From assembly GCF_901827205.1 (NCBI RefSeq), contig NZ_LR594675.1, forward strand, positions 682,001 to 746,000: a DNA stretch of 64,000 nucleotides. Direction: 5' to 3'. The notes under the pieces were generated by a model. The model did not search any database. It was not told the origin of the DNA and worked only from the letters and a program-made list of their open reading frames with translations. The DNA is from Variovorax sp. PBS-H4 (GTDB taxonomy: Bacteria > Pseudomonadota > Gammaproteobacteria > Burkholderiales > Burkholderiaceae_C). The position numbers and the translations under genes are program-made. The first letter of the stretch is position 1. Every line of letters starts with the position of its first letter. Positions 26,234 through 34,891 of this stretch are shown here, in pieces.

Positions 26234-27742
26234 ATGCGATTCTTCTCCGCCATTCAAAACATAGTCACGCGTCCGCAGCAATACACCGTGCTCAACAACG
26301 GACCGACAGAGCCCGACGACTGGAAGGCCAGGCTCGCCGCGCAATTGCCTCCTCTGCATGCCAGGTCTCCATTCGACCAACTGATCAGCGACTATCTCAC
26401 CGAGGACGAGAAGCCGGACCTGAGTTCCCTGATCTGCGAATGCATGAAGCACGGGAACGTGGACGTGCTCGCCTGCGTCCTGGCGCACGAGGACATCAAG
26501 ACCCTGTGCATAGAAGGTCCCATAGATGAGCGAGGATGGAAAACCTTTGCCAAGGCCATGCCGGACAGTCTCCTTGTCGAGGAACTGGAGCTGTCGGAAG
26601 TGACTCTCGACGAGTCCAAGTGCAAACTGTTGTTCAACAATGTGCTGATTCGAATGCCTGCACTGGAGAGCTTGTCCCTGACCAGAGTCATGGTCAAGCG
26701 CGATGGGTCGTTCGACAAATTAAAGTGCCCAGACTTGCCATTGCTCGCGAAACTGGAAGTCTGGGCCTATTCCAACCCGAACGTCAGCGTCTATCCGCTG
26801 TTGCGGGAAATTCTCAAGGCTTGCCAGCTTCGCCGCCTGAGCATCGACGCGTCAGAAGCGATCACCGGCCGCGAGCATTCAAAGCTGGCCAATCTTCTTC
26901 GTGACCAAAACCAGATGGCTTCCCTGAAACTGAAGATCGAGACACAGAAGGATTTCCAGTGCTATATGCCATTCCTTTGCGGCAAGACATCGCTCGTCGA
27001 ACTGGACCTGCGAGGCTGCCGCATTCAGGGGCGCAACTTTAACCATCTGATCAAAGCGCTGTCTTTTAACCAGTCTGCGTTGGAGAGTCTCTTCGTTGGC
27101 AACTGCTCGCTCGATGGCGATCCGAGGGACAAGGAGATGGTCGTCATCGACCTCTTGCCGTTGGCCGAGTTGAAAGGCCTCAAGCATCTGGATCTCAGCG
27201 GCAATCATCTTCAGAGGCGCATAACGCTGCGGTTGCTCGTGGAGCTGAAGGCAGCGGCCACCCCTCTCGTGACCCTGAACCTGAGCGGAAACCTGATCGG
27301 ACCGCCAGCCATTTCCGCGATAGCGGCCTTCCTGCGGGAGAGCAAGACGCTCCTTCGCCTTTCGTTCGAACCCTCCGTGACTCAAACCAATCTCAGGGAC
27401 GTCGGTGTGATTCTGGACCTGGTTAAAGCCGTGAAGGACAACAAGTCCTTGCTGGAACTTCAGTTCCGTTGGGATCCGGTGCTTGATGAATTCCGCGCAA
27501 GCGTGGATGCCTATCTCCATCGCAACAGGTACGCTCCTCAGCAGGCCTTCATGGAGGCCGCCGTGCAAACCGCCGAGGCGTTCGTCATGCCCATGCTCGC
27601 CGGGGACCTGCAATACCCTCAGGACATGATTGGGCACATCATCAGCCAGGGGCTGACCGAACACGATGCCTTGACTCTCTCCTCGATCAACCACGCGACT
27701 CGCGCGTCGCACGAGGAGTTCTTGCGAAAAGCCGGCTCTTGA
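26234..27742 (+). CDS. Leucine-rich-repeat protein with C-terminal F-box-like motif, 1 (candidate type III effector)
   Basis: This 502-residue protein has a short N-terminal leader, a conserved region with GPIDERGWKTFAKAMP, and LRRs of about 28 residues of the ribonuclease-inhibitor type (LKHLDLSGNHL, LVTLNLSGNLIGPPAIS). A C-terminal segment (about 461-490) reads YPQDMIGHIISQG then TEHDALTLSSINHATR, like an F-box (P-x-x-x-x-x-x-I ... D-x-L-x-x-S-x-V-N). There is no Sec signal. ATG 26234 is favoured by AGGA 8 bases before it and because the longer frame would overlap the hrp box. It is AT-richer than its neighbours. It is one of three tandem paralogues. Confidence 0.75.
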   Translation: MRFFSAIQNIVTRPQQYTVLNNGPTEPDDWKARLAAQLPPLHARSPFDQLISDYLTEDEKPDLSSLICECMKHGNVDVLACVLAHEDIKTLCIEGPIDERGWKTFAKAMPDSLLVEELELSEVTLDESKCKLLFNNVLIRMPALESLSLTRVMVKRDGSFDKLKCPDLPLLAKLEVWAYSNPNVSVYPLLREILKACQLRRLSIDASEAITGREHSKLANLLRDQNQMASLKLKIETQKDFQCYMPFLCGKTSLVELDLRGCRIQGRNFNHLIKALSFNQSALESLFVGNCSLDGDPRDKEMVVIDLLPLAELKGLKHLDLSGNHLQRRITLRLLVELKAAATPLVTLNLSGNLIGPPAISAIAAFLRESKTLLRLSFEPSVTQTNLRDVGVILDLVKAVKDNKSLLELQFRWDPVLDEFRASVDAYLHRNRYAPQQAFMEAAVQTAEAFVMPMLAGDLQYPQDMIGHIISQGLTEHDALTLSSINHATRASHEEFLRKAGS

Positions 27743-27831
27743 GCGACGCCTGCAGGACGCTCGCGCACCTGACGCGGCAATCCGCGCGCACCAGTCGTCC
27801 TGCGCGAGCGCAGCGGTGGTGCTGATCGCGT

Positions 27832-27859
27832 GGAACGATTGATCAAGCCGTGTCACCCA
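27832..27859 (+). promoter_or_regulatory. hrp-box-like promoter of LRR gene 2
   Basis: GGAACG, 15 nt and TCACCCA repeat the pattern before gene 1 (gapless alignment of GGAACGATT and GTGYCACCYA). It lies 57 nt before the GTG start. One base of the CCAC half is changed. Confidence 0.65.
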
Positions 27860-27915
27860 CGAGGGTTTCCCACACTGCATGGGAAACGCTCATCAATTCC
27901 TCCGGAGTACAAATC

Positions 27916-29397
27916 GTGAATCCTGTCACCCGCACTCAGCGTGCGCAATTCATTTCCAGTACGGTCGGCATTCCAGCGACGAAGCCGGGCGGCTGGAAGG
28001 TCACGCTCAAGTCGAAGTTGCAGACGACTCTGCATGGAAGACCCCCAGCGTTCGAGCGTCTGATGGACCAATACGTCAGGAGCGAGCCCGCAGAAGGCAA
28101 GAGGTGCCTGAACCGTCTGATAGGGATGTGCATGAAACTTTCGGAGCCGGAGGTGTTGAAAGAAATCCTGGCAAATGAGACCGTGGAAAGCATGCAGCTG
28201 GAGGGACGGGTCGACGCGAAGGGATGGGAAACCTTGATTGCGGCAATGCCGGCCGGCTTCCCCGTCCAGGCGTTGACGCTCTCGATCATGCGCCTCGATG
28301 CTTCGGGGCTCGATCTGCTGCGCAAGGCGCTGCTCGGGATGCCGAATTTGAAGAAGCTTTTCCTCTATAAGGTGAGTGTCGAAGGTGCTTTCTCCTCCGA
28401 ATGGTCGAACGGGGCCGCGTTCGAAGCACTCGAAACCGTGCATGTTGCCACCGGTTCCATACCCGAACTGGACGCCTGTGCGCTGCTATTGGGAGTCCTT
28501 GGTGCCAGCAAGGTCCGAAGTCTGAGCATTCGGATCTCCGGACTCATCACCTGCTGCCAGCATGCCAGCCTGGCCAAATCCCTTGCCCATCAAACCCGGT
28601 TGAATTCCCTGAAACTGGTTGTCGAGCAGCCATGCAACACGCCGAAGCAGCTCGGCTGCTATATGCCATTCCTTTGCGGTCAGGCATCACTCACGGCGTT
28701 GAATCTGGACGGTTGGGAGCTTGAAACAAGCGACTTCAACCGGCTGCTCGCAGCGCTGCGGAACAAGCCCGCCTTGACAAGTCTTTCGCTGCGCAATTTC
28801 ACGTTTCTGAACGGGACGGAACCCGAGCCTGTTCAGATCTCTTCCTTGGCAGGCATGCGCAGTCTTCTGGATCTGGATCTCGGCGGAAACTCTTTTGAAG
28901 ACGACGCGATGATCGAGTTGCTCCTTGCGCTCAAGGAGGAGCAGACGTGCCTCATGTTTCTGGGCCTGAACGGGAATTCGATCGGATCGGCAACCATTGC
29001 CGCGACGGCAGCGCTGCTGAATGCCAACACGACGTTCCTGGAGCTCTCGCTTCAGCCTGCGACCCAGCCGGATCGCGCAGGCTGGAGCCTCGACGCACTG
29101 GAGGCGTTGGTCAAGGCGTTCGAAGCGCACCCGTCGTTGCGGCGGTTTGGTGTCTTCTGGTCCGAGATTCCGGAGGCTTACCGCCGGCGCCTGGAGAGCT
29201 CTCTTGTGCGCAACTGGCATTCCTTTATGGTGAACGGGATGTGGGGGGCGTTGAACAGCGCGCGCCCTGGCTTCCCGAAAGATGTCGCCAGGCACATCTA
29301 CAAACAGGGGGTGACTGAGCAAGACGCCTTGAGTATGTCCTCGGTCAACAAGGCCGCCTGGAACGAGCGCCGCGGAGGTCGTGGCGACGCCGGGTGA
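27916..29397 (+). CDS. Leucine-rich-repeat protein with C-terminal F-box-like motif, 2 (candidate type III effector)
   Basis: This 493-residue paralogue of the upstream protein has the conserved GRVDAKGWETLIAAMP block, CYMPFLCG (also at the DNA level in gene 1), and ribonuclease-inhibitor-type repeats (LLDLDLGGNSF, FLGLNGNSIGSATI). The C-terminal F-box-like stretch FPKDVARHIYKQG then TEQDALSMSSVNKAAW (about 453-482) is the clearest of the three. GTG 27916 is chosen because it has a GGAG about 9 bases upstream and lies behind the hrp box; the GTG at 27850 would sit inside that box. There is no signal peptide. Confidence 0.75.
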   Translation: MNPVTRTQRAQFISSTVGIPATKPGGWKVTLKSKLQTTLHGRPPAFERLMDQYVRSEPAEGKRCLNRLIGMCMKLSEPEVLKEILANETVESMQLEGRVDAKGWETLIAAMPAGFPVQALTLSIMRLDASGLDLLRKALLGMPNLKKLFLYKVSVEGAFSSEWSNGAAFEALETVHVATGSIPELDACALLLGVLGASKVRSLSIRISGLITCCQHASLAKSLAHQTRLNSLKLVVEQPCNTPKQLGCYMPFLCGQASLTALNLDGWELETSDFNRLLAALRNKPALTSLSLRNFTFLNGTEPEPVQISSLAGMRSLLDLDLGGNSFEDDAMIELLLALKEEQTCLMFLGLNGNSIGSATIAATAALLNANTTFLELSLQPATQPDRAGWSLDALEALVKAFEAHPSLRRFGVFWSEIPEAYRRRLESSLVRNWHSFMVNGMWGALNSARPGFPKDVARHIYKQGVTEQDALSMSSVNKAAWNERRGGRGDAG

Positions 29398-29409
29398 ACC
29401 CGGTGGCAT

Positions 29410-29438
29410 GGAACCGTTCACGCATCCGGCGTTACCCA
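29410..29438 (+). promoter_or_regulatory. hrp-box-like promoter of LRR gene 3
   Basis: GGAACC, 16 nt and TTACCCA give the full first half of the hrp box and the allowed N16 spacing, with two changes in the second half. It lies 68 nt before the start of the LRR gene. Confidence 0.6.
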
Positions 29439-29506
29439 TTCAGGCTTTCGCGACCTACGCGAAAGCACTTCCATGACAGCAACCAACGAACCCGGGGATA
29501 CGCAGC

Positions 29507-30916
29507 GTGAACTTTCTCGGCACTTCTCTCAATCGATTCGCACTTGCACGAGCGGTGCCCACGAACGTGGCCGATCCGGCCCGTACCTCATTGTCGAAGA
29601 CCCGCGAGTTGAGGGACGCGTTCGACGAGCTAGTCCGCGATTACGACAGCAAAGGCCAACTGCCGGACCCGAGCCGCCTGGTCTGCGAATGCATGAGGCA
29701 CCGCGAGCTGGGCGTGCTGCGCGACGCGCTGGCATTCTTCAAGGAGATGAGAGACCTGCACATACAGGGCCCGATGGATGATAAAGGGTGGGAGACTTTG
29801 GGTGATGCAATTCCCAATGGCTTCTCACTCGAGGTGCTGACGCTTTCGGATCTTGTTATTGACAGATTCACAGTCGAGCAGTGCTTCCATGCGCTGGGCA
29901 AGATGCCTGCGCTCGCCAACCTGAGCCTCCACAGGGTTGGAGCCGAGGCTGGAGTGATGAATGCTTCGGAGTGTCCAGCCTTGAACCAGCTCAAGGCCCT
30001 GAGCGTCATTGAAGCAGGCCTTTTTGAACCAAACTACACTCCAGAAAACAAAATCAGCGTCAGCGACTTGCTGATCAAGCTTCTAGGGAATTGCCAAGTC
30101 CAGAACCTGAGCATCGAAGGCCTGCGTTTCGAAAGTTTTGAAATGGAGGAGTGGTTGAAGGGCGGACCGGTTGTCACGTTTGACCAGCATGCAAGTCTGG
30201 GCGAGGTGCTCTGCCGGCAATCCGAATTGCAGGTATTGCGGATCAACCGGTGCTTCGCGTGGTCGAAGGACGAAAAAGACCTTGCGCAAAACGCGGCGCT
30301 TCATCTTGTCCGCAAAATTCCCGTGTACAAGATGCCCAGCCTTCGATTGCTGGATCTGAGCGGAAGCCGATTGCGTGACGGGACGTTGGCGTGGATCCTC
30401 AACGCGCTGGGACAAAGCGGAACTTGCCTGCGGCATCTGAACCTGCGCGGGAACTTCATCGGAGACAGCACTGTCGATGCGATGGCATTCCTGTTGATGA
30501 ATAACAGGACTCTGCGGTCACTCTCATTTCAAGATGCCAAGGCCCCTGAATTGCATTGGAGCAGTCCTGAACACTTCATCAATCAGAAAAAACTGAAGAA
30601 GCTGACTGACGCGTTGGAGCACAACACGTCGTTGTGCCGTCTCGGATTCGAGGCTGCTCCCAATCTCGACCGCCGTGCCCTCCTTGCTTGTCTCGAGCGC
30701 AACAGAGAGGCCTTCAAGGTGTCTGCCCTGCGCGCGATGCTGACCAGTTCTGTGCATCGGCTCCCGAACGACCTGACCGATTACTTTGCCAATGAAGGGG
30801 CACGCTACCTGGCCGTGCGTGACGCCTTGACCCTGTCCTCGCTCAACCAGGGGGCATGGGACGCGAGCTGGGACGCGAGCCAGCGCTTCCTTCAAGGCGA
30901 TGGCGCTTCAACGTGA
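29507..30916 (+). CDS. Leucine-rich-repeat protein with C-terminal F-box-like motif, 3 (candidate type III effector)
   Basis: This 469-residue protein is the third tandem paralogue. It shares GPMDDKGWETLGDAIPNGF near the N terminus, LRRs such as LRLLDLSGSRL and LRHLNLRGNFIGDST, and a C-terminal segment LPNDLTDYFANEG then RDALTLSSLNQGAWDA (about 419-451), the F-box-like pattern. It lacks a signal peptide. GTG 29507 fits the position of the start relative to the hrp box as in gene 1 and 2. It is separated from the next operon by 192 bases that show no convincing gene (a plus-strand frame there looks like a shadow). Confidence 0.75.
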   Translation: MNFLGTSLNRFALARAVPTNVADPARTSLSKTRELRDAFDELVRDYDSKGQLPDPSRLVCECMRHRELGVLRDALAFFKEMRDLHIQGPMDDKGWETLGDAIPNGFSLEVLTLSDLVIDRFTVEQCFHALGKMPALANLSLHRVGAEAGVMNASECPALNQLKALSVIEAGLFEPNYTPENKISVSDLLIKLLGNCQVQNLSIEGLRFESFEMEEWLKGGPVVTFDQHASLGEVLCRQSELQVLRINRCFAWSKDEKDLAQNAALHLVRKIPVYKMPSLRLLDLSGSRLRDGTLAWILNALGQSGTCLRHLNLRGNFIGDSTVDAMAFLLMNNRTLRSLSFQDAKAPELHWSSPEHFINQKKLKKLTDALEHNTSLCRLGFEAAPNLDRRALLACLERNREAFKVSALRAMLTSSVHRLPNDLTDYFANEGARYLAVRDALTLSSLNQGAWDASWDASQRFLQGDGAST

Positions 30917-31108
30917 AGCCAGCAAAGCGTGGCGCGCCCGAGCGAAAATCCCCGCACCGTGGGGCGAGGGGAGGCCGGCATGCGCCGCTACGATGACCTG
31001 GCGCGATACCGATCCGGCCCGCGTCCCAGCCCACCCCTGCATGCGGGACAACCCTCTGCCCCACGTGGACGGCCGGCCCTATAAACCGCCAATCCCACCG
31101 AGGCTTCG

Positions 31109-31987
31109 TTGCTTCAAATCCTCCAACTCCTGCTCTCAGGCATTGCGCAAGGCTGCATCTACGGCCTGATCGCGCTGGGATTCGTGCTGATCTACAAGGC
31201 CACCGAGACGGTGAGCTTCGCCCAGGGCGAGCTGATGATGCTGGGCGCCTTTTGCGCCTTTGCGGGGATGTCGCTGGTCGGGCTGCCCTTCTGGCTGGCG
31301 GCGCTGCTGGCCATCGCGGCGATGGCGGCCCTCGGCATGCTGCTCGAACTGGTGGTGATCCGACCCATCCTCGGCCAGCCGCAGTTCTCGATCGTGATGC
31401 TGACCATCGGCATCGCCTACGTGGCGCGCGGGCTGATCACGATGATCCCCGGCATCGGCACCGACACGCACGCGCTCGCGGTGCCCTACAAGGACGAGAT
31501 CTGGAAGCTCGGCGCGCTGGTGGTCAACGTGGAGCAGGCGGCGATCATCGGCGCTACGGCCGTCCTGTGCGGGCTGCTCTACGCCATGTTCCGCTACAGC
31601 AAGCTGGGCATCGCGATGCAGGCGTCTTCGCAGAACCAGCTCGCGGCCTACTACATGGGCATCCCGGTCAAGCGGCTCAATGGGCTGGTGTGGGGGTTGG
31701 CGGCTGCGGTGGCAGCCATTGCGGGCATGCTGCTCGCGCCCATCACCTTCGTGCACGCGAACATGGGCTTCATCGGACTCAAGGCCTTCCCGGCGGCGGT
31801 GGTGGGCGGCTTCGGCAGCCTGCCTGGCGCGATCGTCGGCGGGCTGGTGATCGGCATCGTCGAGTCCTTTGCCGGGTTCTATCTGCCGGACGGGTTCAAG
31901 GACACGGCGCCGTACATCGTGGTGCTGGTCATGCTGATGGTGAAGCCGAACGGCTTGTTCGGCGAAAAGCTCAGGAAAAAAGTCTAG
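31109..31987 (+). CDS. livH: Branched-chain amino acid-type ABC transporter permease (LivH-like)
   Basis: This 292-residue inner-membrane permease has the LivH pattern (GCIYGLIALGFVLIYKATETVSFAQGELMM) and about eight membrane helices. It starts at TTG 31109 with GAGG 5 bases before it. It begins an operon livH-livM-livG-livF-acyl-CoA synthetase-livK. The family transports branched-chain amino acids or, in many relatives, other carboxylic acids; the embedded ligase suggests the latter. Confidence 0.93.
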   Translation: MLQILQLLLSGIAQGCIYGLIALGFVLIYKATETVSFAQGELMMLGAFCAFAGMSLVGLPFWLAALLAIAAMAALGMLLELVVIRPILGQPQFSIVMLTIGIAYVARGLITMIPGIGTDTHALAVPYKDEIWKLGALVVNVEQAAIIGATAVLCGLLYAMFRYSKLGIAMQASSQNQLAAYYMGIPVKRLNGLVWGLAAAVAAIAGMLLAPITFVHANMGFIGLKAFPAAVVGGFGSLPGAIVGGLVIGIVESFAGFYLPDGFKDTAPYIVVLVMLMVKPNGLFGEKLRKKV

Positions 31988-31999
31988 CGCCGGCCCGAC

Positions 32000-33076
32000 A
32001 TGCGCTTCATCTTCAAGACCAGCTACGCGCAGGACGTCGCCCTCGCCAGGCACGGCGGCCACGTGTTCTGGTACGGCCTGCTCGGTGCATCGTTGATCGC
32101 GGCACCCTGGGTCTTGCCCGAGTACTGGCTGGCGCAGCTGACCTTCGTGCTGATCTACGGCATCGTCGGCCTGGGCCTGATGCTGTTGGCCGGCTTCACC
32201 GGGCAGTTCTCGATCGGCCATGCGGCCTTCCTCGGTACCGGTGCCTACACGCAGGCGGTGCTGGCGAATGCGGGCGTGCCCTTCCCGCTGGCGCTGGCCG
32301 CGGCGGCGGCACTGTCTGCGGCGGTGGGCGTGGTAGTGGCGATGCCGGCACTGCGGGTCAAGGGCATCTACCTGGGCATCGCGACGCTGGCCTTCGGTTT
32401 CATCGTGGAGGAGGTGTTCGCGCGCTGGGAACGCGTGACCGGCGGCAACTCGGGGCTGCATGTGAAGTCGCCCCGGCTCTTCGGCCTGGACATCGGCTCC
32501 AGCGAGAGCTTCTACCTCGTGTGCCTGTTGATCGCGGTGCTGTGCACCTTGGCGATCTTGAACCTGCTGCGCTCCCCCACCGGGCGGGCGTTGGTGGCCA
32601 TTCGCGACTCGGAGATCTCGGCCCAGAGCATGGGCATTCACCTGGCGCGCTACAAGACGATGTCCTTCGCCACCTCGGCGGCGCTGGCGGGGCTGGGCGG
32701 GGCGCTGTATGCGCACAAGCTCAGCTTCATCTCGCCGGACCAGTTCAACATCCTGCAATCCATCGACCTGCTGCTGATGGTGGTGATCGGCGGGCTGGGC
32801 TCGGTGCATGGCGCCTTCCTCGGCGCGATTTTCCTGATCGCGATGCCGCAGCTGATCGCATTGGGCAAGGACTGGCTGCCATCCGAAATCGGGCAGGCGC
32901 CGGGTCTGCAGGGACTGGTCTACGGGCTGGTCCTGATCGGCTTCGTGCTCTTCGAGCCGCTGGGGTTGTATGGGCGCTGGCTCAAGGTGCGCACCTACCT
33001 GCAGCTCTTCCCGTTCTACCGCAAGGGGTTGTTCAAGCGGCAGAAGGCCTTCACGAAGTCGGACCGCTTGAGATGA
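32000..33076 (+). CDS. livM: Branched-chain amino acid-type ABC transporter permease (LivM-like)
   Basis: This 358-residue permease has the LivM hallmarks (FVLIYGIVGLGLMLLAGFTGQFSIGHAAF, ALRVKGIYLGIATLAFGFI). It partners LivH. The gene starts 12 bases after livH and ends overlapping the livG start. Confidence 0.94.
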   Translation: MRFIFKTSYAQDVALARHGGHVFWYGLLGASLIAAPWVLPEYWLAQLTFVLIYGIVGLGLMLLAGFTGQFSIGHAAFLGTGAYTQAVLANAGVPFPLALAAAAALSAAVGVVVAMPALRVKGIYLGIATLAFGFIVEEVFARWERVTGGNSGLHVKSPRLFGLDIGSSESFYLVCLLIAVLCTLAILNLLRSPTGRALVAIRDSEISAQSMGIHLARYKTMSFATSAALAGLGGALYAHKLSFISPDQFNILQSIDLLLMVVIGGLGSVHGAFLGAIFLIAMPQLIALGKDWLPSEIGQAPGLQGLVYGLVLIGFVLFEPLGLYGRWLKVRTYLQLFPFYRKGLFKRQKAFTKSDRLR

Positions 33077-33972
33077 TGACTGCCCCCCGGCTTGCGACTT
33101 CGTCTGCTGCGCCACCCCCCGAGGGGGAGGCCCGGCCGCCGTGGGGCGGCCCTGCGGTGGCCGGCGATGTCCTTCTCTCGGCCAAGGAACTGAGCGTGCG
33201 CTTCGGCGGCGTGCTGGCGGTCGACAAGGTGAGCTTCGAGGTGCGGCGCGGCGAGGTGTTCACGCTGATCGGGCCGAACGGCGCAGGCAAGACGACGGTG
33301 TTCAACCTCATCAGCCGCATCTACACGCCGACCGCGGGCGAGATCCTGTGGCATGGCCGGGAGGGCGCGCCGGTCGTGCTGACCTCGCATGCGCCGCACG
33401 AGATCGCTGCGCTGGGCATTGCGCGCACCTTCCAGAACATCGAGCTCTTCGAGCATGCGACCGTGCTGCAAAACCTGCTGATCGGCCGCCACACCCACCG
33501 GCGCTCGCGATTCTGGAGCGAGATCTTCTTTACCCCGGCTACGCGGCGCGCCGAGATCGAAGCGCGCGAGAAGGTGGAGCGGGTGATCGACCTGCTGGAT
33601 CTGCAGCATCACCGCGATTCGATGGTGGCGGGGCTTCCCTACGGCGTGCGCAAGGTGGTGGAGCTGGCGCGCGCGCTGTGCACCGAGCCCAAGCTGCTGC
33701 TGCTCGACGAGCCGTCGTCGGGCCTCAACGTCGAAGAGACGGCCGACATGGCCTTCTGGATCCAGGACATCCAGAAAGAGCTGGGCATCTCGGTGCTGAT
33801 GGTGGAGCACGACATGTCGCTGGTGTCCAAGGTGTCCGACCGGGTGCTGGCGATGAACATGGGGGAGGCGCTGGTTTCGGGGACGCCGCGCGAGGTGCAG
33901 GCGGACGCTCGGGTGATCGAAGCCTACCTGGGGGCGGTCGATGATCTGAGCAGCTTGAGGAGGGTGGCCTGA
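33073..33972 (+). CDS. livG: ABC transporter ATP-binding protein (LivG-like)
   Basis: This 299-residue ATPase has Walker A GPNGAGKTT, Q-loop FQNIELFEHAT, signature-like YGVRKVVELARALC, Walker B LLLLDEPSSGL and the H-loop EHDM. The first about 35 residues are an unusual Pro/Ala/Gly-rich leader; the LivG core starts at LLSAKELSVRFGG. The leader is coded by a GC-rich hairpin repeat (33097-33157). The start overlaps the livM stop (ATG 33073 and TGA 33074). Confidence 0.92.
   Translation: MMTAPRLATSSAAPPPEGEARPPWGGPAVAGDVLLSAKELSVRFGGVLAVDKVSFEVRRGEVFTLIGPNGAGKTTVFNLISRIYTPTAGEILWHGREGAPVVLTSHAPHEIAALGIARTFQNIELFEHATVLQNLLIGRHTHRRSRFWSEIFFTPATRRAEIEAREKVERVIDLLDLQHHRDSMVAGLPYGVRKVVELARALCTEPKLLLLDEPSSGLNVEETADMAFWIQDIQKELGISVLMVEHDMSLVSKVSDRVLAMNMGEALVSGTPREVQADARVIEAYLGAVDDLSSLRRVA
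33097..33157 (+). repeat. GC-rich dispersed repeat within the livG 5' end
   Basis: The sequence ACTTCGTCTGCTGCGCC followed by CCCCCGAGGGGG and then GGCCGCCGTGGGGCGGCC resembles, in order and spacing, the reverse complement of the 91-bp tandem unit at 56202-56383 (ACTTCGTGTATTCGCTGCC, then CCCCAAGGGG and GGGGCGGCCC). It is probably one dispersed repeat family. Confidence 0.6.
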
Positions 33973-34111
33973 TGGAGGCAGTCCCCCATGGACGCGCGCC
34001 CGGCATGTGGTGCGGGCCGAGCGACCCCACTGCGCCGAAGGCGGCCGGGCTGGCGCATGCCGCCCGCCTCCGCACCCCGAACCGGCAGCCGCAGCGACAT
34101 AGGGCGGTCCC

Positions 34112-34891
34112 ATGAGCAACGACGACACGGTCCTCCAACTCCTCAACGTCGAAAGCGCCTACGGCCCCATCAAGGCCATCCGCGGCGTCAGCCTCAAGGT
34201 GCGCCAAGGCGAAATCGCGACGGTGCTCGGCTCCAACGGCGCCGGCAAGACCACCATCCTCAAGACCATCTCCGGCATCATCGACCCGCGAAAAGGCAGC
34301 ATCGAGTTCGCGGGCCGCGGCATCACCGCGCAGGACCCGGCCCGCATCGTCCAACAGGGTCTCAGCCACGTCCCCGAGGGCCGCGAAGTCTTCCCGCTGC
34401 TCTCGGTCCGCGACAACCTGCTGATGGGTGCCTACACCCGGAGCGACCGCGACGGCGTGGCGCGCGACATCGAGACCGTCTTTGGCTACTTCCCCATCCT
34501 GCGGGAGCGCGCCACGCAGCACGCCGGCCTGCTCTCCGGCGGCCAGCAGCAGATGCTCGCCATCTCGCGCGCCATCATGGCCGCGCCCAAGCTGATCCTG
34601 CTCGACGAGCCGAGCCTCGGCCTGTCGCCCAAGCTCACGCGCGAGATCTTCGAGATCGTGGTGCGCATCAACCGAGAGCGTGGCACCACCATCCTGCTGG
34701 TCGAGCAGAACGCCAACATGGCGCTCAATGCCTCCGACTACGGCTACGTGCTGGAGAACGGCCGCATCGTGATGCAAGACACTTGCGATCGCCTGCGCGA
34801 AAAGGAGGACATCAAGGAGTTCTACCTCGGCCTGAAGGACGAGGGCGTGCGCGGCGAGCGGCGCTGGAAAAAGAAGAAGACCTGGCGATGA
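34112..34891 (+). CDS. livF: ABC transporter ATP-binding protein (LivF-like)
   Basis: This 259-residue ATPase has Walker A GSNGAGKTT, signature LSGGQQQMLAISRA, Walker B LILLDEPSLGLSP and EQN in the H-loop position. It is the second ATPase of the Liv complex. Its last bases overlap the acyl-CoA synthetase start by ATGA. The 139-base gap before it shows nothing that I can support as a gene. Confidence 0.94.
   Translation: MSNDDTVLQLLNVESAYGPIKAIRGVSLKVRQGEIATVLGSNGAGKTTILKTISGIIDPRKGSIEFAGRGITAQDPARIVQQGLSHVPEGREVFPLLSVRDNLLMGAYTRSDRDGVARDIETVFGYFPILRERATQHAGLLSGGQQQMLAISRAIMAAPKLILLDEPSLGLSPKLTREIFEIVVRINRERGTTILLVEQNANMALNASDYGYVLENGRIVMQDTCDRLREKEDIKEFYLGLKDEGVRGERRWKKKKTWR

Noticed and set aside
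30900..31169. 89-residue plus-strand frame between the LRR genes and livH
   Set aside because: It overlaps the end of LRR gene 3 and the livH start, and its Pro/Arg-rich translation looks like chance.
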